This document shows positions 61,878 to 64,000 of a stretch of 64,000 nt of DNA, piece by piece. The notes beneath the pieces were generated by a model that did not search any database, was not told where the DNA came from, and saw only the letters and a program-made list of their open reading frames with translations. Origin of the DNA: Chitinophagaceae bacterium (lineage in GTDB: Bacteria > Bacteroidota > Bacteroidia > Chitinophagales > Chitinophagaceae); the NCBI GenBank assembly GCA_024103425.1, contig JAGFIS010000007.1, positions 62,001-126,000 on the forward strand, written 5' to 3'. The translations under genes were made by a program, and so were the position numbers. The stretch's first letter is position 1. Each line of letters opens with the position of its first letter.

Positions 61878-62435
61878 ATGAGCTTTAAGAAGTACCTTAT
61901 AAATTTGTTGCTACCCCCAAACCTTGAAAAATTGACAACACAATTTACTTTCCACGTATTTACTGGTAAAATTGCACGGCTGTGTCTGTCAATAATTATG
62001 GTGTGCTTGTTTGCTTACACCGGCTTTTCCCAAAAAAGAATTGTTCAGAAACCTTGTTATGATGAAGTCTTGAAACAACAAGCCGACAGTCTGAAGAATT
62101 ACCTAACTCAACATGGCTTTATCGTAGTAAGAGAGGCTACTATGACTATGGAAAGCCAGTATGAAATGCCCATTATTGTACCTCTGACAGATGGCACATG
62201 GTACCAGTTCGCTTTCATCGGCGACCATGAGAGTAAGTTGTACGAGGTAAGGATGTACGACTGGGTAGAACGCCAGGTAGCTTATGTAAAAAACGGTATT
62301 GAGAGCAACGTCATCATGTTCCCCTACATACCTAAAAGCACTGAATACCATGTAATCAAAACCGTACAGGTAACCAATAACAAAAAGAGGAAAGAACTAT
62401 GCGGGTATATCATCATGTTTAAGAAGGTTCAGTAG
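61878..62435 (+). CDS. Hypothetical exported protein (185 aa)
   Basis: N-terminal half contains a membrane or signal segment at about 31-50 (LCLSIIMVCLFAYTGFSQ) after a long basic-polar leader; a start within this leader is possible but no ATG is well placed, so I keep 61878. The mature part has DEVLKQQADSLKNYLTQHGF and DGTWYQFAFIGDHESKLYEVRMYDW, probably a compact beta-rich domain. No family recognised. Confidence 0.65.
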   Translation: MSFKKYLINLLLPPNLEKLTTQFTFHVFTGKIARLCLSIIMVCLFAYTGFSQKRIVQKPCYDEVLKQQADSLKNYLTQHGFIVVREATMTMESQYEMPIIVPLTDGTWYQFAFIGDHESKLYEVRMYDWVERQVAYVKNGIESNVIMFPYIPKSTEYHVIKTVQVTNNKKRKELCGYIIMFKKVQ

Positions 62436-62450
62436 TTTATCACTTTGCAT

Positions 62451-62482
62451 AAAAAACCCCGTCACTGGAAAGCAACGGGGTT
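62451..62482 (-). terminator. Rho-independent terminator after ftsZ
   Basis: AACCCCGT (62455-62462) pairs with ACGGGGTT (62475-62482). On the minus strand the stem is followed by TTTTTTATG, so it terminates the gene ending at 62525. It sits 16 bp past the stop of the convergent gene and may act in both directions. Confidence 0.85.
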
Positions 62483-62524
62483 ACAATACACATCTCAACA
62501 AAAGAATCAACAAAAATCAAAGCA

Positions 62525-64000
62525 CTAATCAGGCTTTTTACCTGACAAGTAGTTATTGATACTACTGATTTCAACCTTGTTATTTTCGTCAGACCTGACG
62601 GTGTAATTACTATAGAATGTTTCTACGTCGGCAATAGAATTGTGCAATTCCAAATTACGACGGAGATAAGCCGGAACAGTCTCAAACTCATTATTTGGAT
62701 CAGCAGTATTGATGTTGAAGGATAGTTTCCTTAGTTTCTCAATTCGATCTGTTGCCCGGCGCCTTAAATCGTCTGCTTCGTCCGTCATTGACGGTTCCTC
62801 AACATTTGATTTCATGAAGGGCAACGATTGGCTGATATTCTGTTCATCTGCCTTCTCCGCCGTACTTTGGGAATTTTTTTCTACAAGTTGCATTTCTTCA
62901 TCCGGAGCTTCTTCCGTCTGATCATTCTGTTCCGTAGAACCACTTTCAAAGATAACAGAATCTTTCAAAGGCCGTTCTTCAACATATATCTGAGCCGGTT
63001 TTGCAAGAAAACCGCCTAAAGGTTGAGTTTTTTCTTCCTTAGACTCCTCTTCTTCCTCCTTAGCATCAGGCGAATAATCAAAGATTACAGGAGAAGCCTG
63101 TTCGGGTACCGGACTCAGGTCAAACTGAACAATATCAGTGTACTCGTCTTCTTCAGCACGAGTTATTTCCACCTCTGCTTCAGGCTCTTCACCCTCTATT
63201 TCAGGCATCAACTCTTCTTCTATCAGACCAGCCGCCTCTTCCTCAAGTGCAGCCTCTACTTCACTCTTTATTAAACCCTCTTTGGTAACTTCTTCCTCAA
63301 CGGCCTCAGGCTCAGGTGTGGTTTCCTCTTTTGAAGGTTCGTCAAACACAAACAAGGGCTGTACTACGCTGTTCTGTTCAACCGGTTTTAATTCCAATAC
63401 TTCTTTCTCAGGTTCTTTATTCTCAGGAACAGCATCCTTCATTTCATCTACACCTTCTTTATTTTCAAATCCGGTTGCTATTAATGTGATACCGATTTTA
63501 TTTCCAAGATCATTGTTATATCCAAGTCCAAGGATTACATCGGTATTTTCGCCGGCCTTGCTAAGCAGATAGGTTTGGATGATATCAACTTCATCCATTG
63601 TAAACTCATGTTCCCCTTCGGTTGAATTAATATTTATCAGAATCCACTTAGCACCCCTGATATCATTGTCATCCAACAATGGAGAGTTCAATGCTTGCTC
63701 AATTGCTTTCTGTGCTCTGTTTTCGCCTTCTACTTCTGCACTTCCGAGAATGGCAACACCGCCGTTCTTCATTACAGTGCACACATCCGCAAAGTCGACG
63801 TTAATCTGGCCTGTACTGTTGATGACATCTGTAATACATTTAGCTGCAGTAGCCAGCACATTGTCAGCTTTGGCAAAAGCAGCCTTGACTGTAAGGTTGC
63901 CAAACTGATGGCGTAATTTGTCATTACTGATTACCAACAGGGTATCAACCTGACCTTTTAATTCTTCAATTCCCTGCATTGCCTGCTGTTGTCTTTTCTT
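62525..64000 (-). CDS. ftsZ: Cell division protein FtsZ, C-terminal part (N-terminus outside the window)
   Basis: The frame is open past the right edge; the visible residues start KKRQQQAMQGIEELK and run through VDTLLVISNDKLR, the FtsZ core, then GQINVDFADVCTVMKNGGVAILGSA, a typical FtsZ block, to the end of the GTPase domain near GYNNDLGNKIGITLIATGF. A very acidic, disordered linker of about 190 residues follows. The C-terminal peptide conserved in FtsZ (D-I-P-A-F-L-R) appears as VPAYLRRN at 62654-62677, but a further 42 residues follow it. FtsZ polymerises at the division site and binds partners through that peptide. Confidence 0.96.
   Translation of the reverse strand, partial: KKRQQQAMQGIEELKGQVDTLLVISNDKLRHQFGNLTVKAAFAKADNVLATAAKCITDVINSTGQINVDFADVCTVMKNGGVAILGSAEVEGENRAQKAIEQALNSPLLDDNDIRGAKWILININSTEGEHEFTMDEVDIIQTYLLSKAGENTDVILGLGYNNDLGNKIGITLIATGFENKEGVDEMKDAVPENKEPEKEVLELKPVEQNSVVQPLFVFDEPSKEETTPEPEAVEEEVTKEGLIKSEVEAALEEEAAGLIEEELMPEIEGEEPEAEVEITRAEEDEYTDIVQFDLSPVPEQASPVIFDYSPDAKEEEEESKEEKTQPLGGFLAKPAQIYVEERPLKDSVIFESGSTEQNDQTEEAPDEEMQLVEKNSQSTAEKADEQNISQSLPFMKSNVEEPSMTDEADDLRRRATDRIEKLRKLSFNINTADPNNEFETVPAYLRRNLELHNSIADVETFYSNYTVRSDENNKVEISSINNYLSGKKPD

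Noticed and set aside
63138..63572. 144-codon Ser-rich frame antisense to the ftsZ linker
   Set aside because: It mirrors the Glu-rich linker (Glu codons read as Ser or Phe on the other strand).

Overview
The window is a chromosomal stretch from a Bacteroidota bacterium, most likely the family Chitinophagaceae or a close relative. Four things support this: a SusC/SusD pair; a protein ending in a type B gliding-motility C-terminal domain (a type IX secretion signal); lineage-typical families (DUF5686, DUF3822 beside rsmD, DUF4920, OMP_b-brl_3 receptors, PorT-like barrels); and promoters of the Bacteroidota type (TTG, about 20 bp, TAnnTTTG), with little sign of Shine-Dalgarno sequences. The family-level call is inference; the phylum-level call is firm. 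I see no rRNA, tRNA, CRISPR array, transposase, integrase or phage gene, so this looks like ordinary core and accessory chromosome.

Layout. 1-5.0 kb: end of a penicillin-acylase-type hydrolase, a small membrane protein, a DUF5686 outer-membrane protein and a TraB/GumN lipoprotein, then a 0.4 kb gene-free block built of inverted and direct repeats. 5.3-9.1 kb: ndk (minus) diverges from a DUF3822-rsmD-formyl-THF cyclo-ligase-lpxK cluster, followed by an unlisted 35-residue membrane peptide. 9.1-15.6 kb: a sodium:solute symporter, an AcfC-like binding protein, a CoA-transferase, the wreck of a cytochrome c peroxidase gene, a DUF4920 protein and an ECF sigma factor. 15.7-23.6 kb: a urea transporter, a frameshifted NTF2-like gene, a TMEM175-type channel, a secreted amidohydrolase, a PorT-like barrel, an ABC-2 exporter pair and a YeiH-type transporter. 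23.6-29.6 kb: a TonB-receptor-like barrel, a FabH-like synthase and an RDD protein that diverge around a perfect 12-bp inverted repeat, and a YbiT-like ABC-F protein.

29.6-39.8 kb is a polysaccharide utilisation locus on the minus strand. In transcription order it holds a ROK repressor, SusC, SusD and a 1267-residue GH31 enzyme carrying FN3, F5/8C, dockerin and cohesin-like modules. The pieces fit together as uptake of a glycan by SusCD, trimming by the secreted GH31 (alpha-GalNAc-ase-like by motif, inferred), and sensing of a released sugar by the ROK protein. 40-48 kb: a large NHL/Ig-repeat secreted protein, a D-aminoacylase-like lipoprotein that has lost its HxH metal motif, a small protein and a CPA2 antiporter. 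47.9-55.3 kb: a small barrel, GtrA, dnaK, a small membrane protein, a CBM20-GH77 amylomaltase and a dipeptide epimerase. 55.3-60.3 kb: a minus-strand run of lactonase, hpt, LysM glucosaminidase, O-methyltransferase and a second symporter. 60.4-64 kb: LOG-type hydrolase, SDR, an unknown secreted protein, and the C-terminal part of ftsZ running off the end.

My best candidates for a second look are the PUL with its dockerin-plus-cohesin GH31, the inverted-repeat operator between the FabH-like and RDD genes, the metal-motif-less D-aminoacylase homologue, the RsmD with a GPPY catalytic motif, the two decayed genes, and the compound repeat block at 4.9-5.2 kb. I did not find a clear-cut new multi-gene system.
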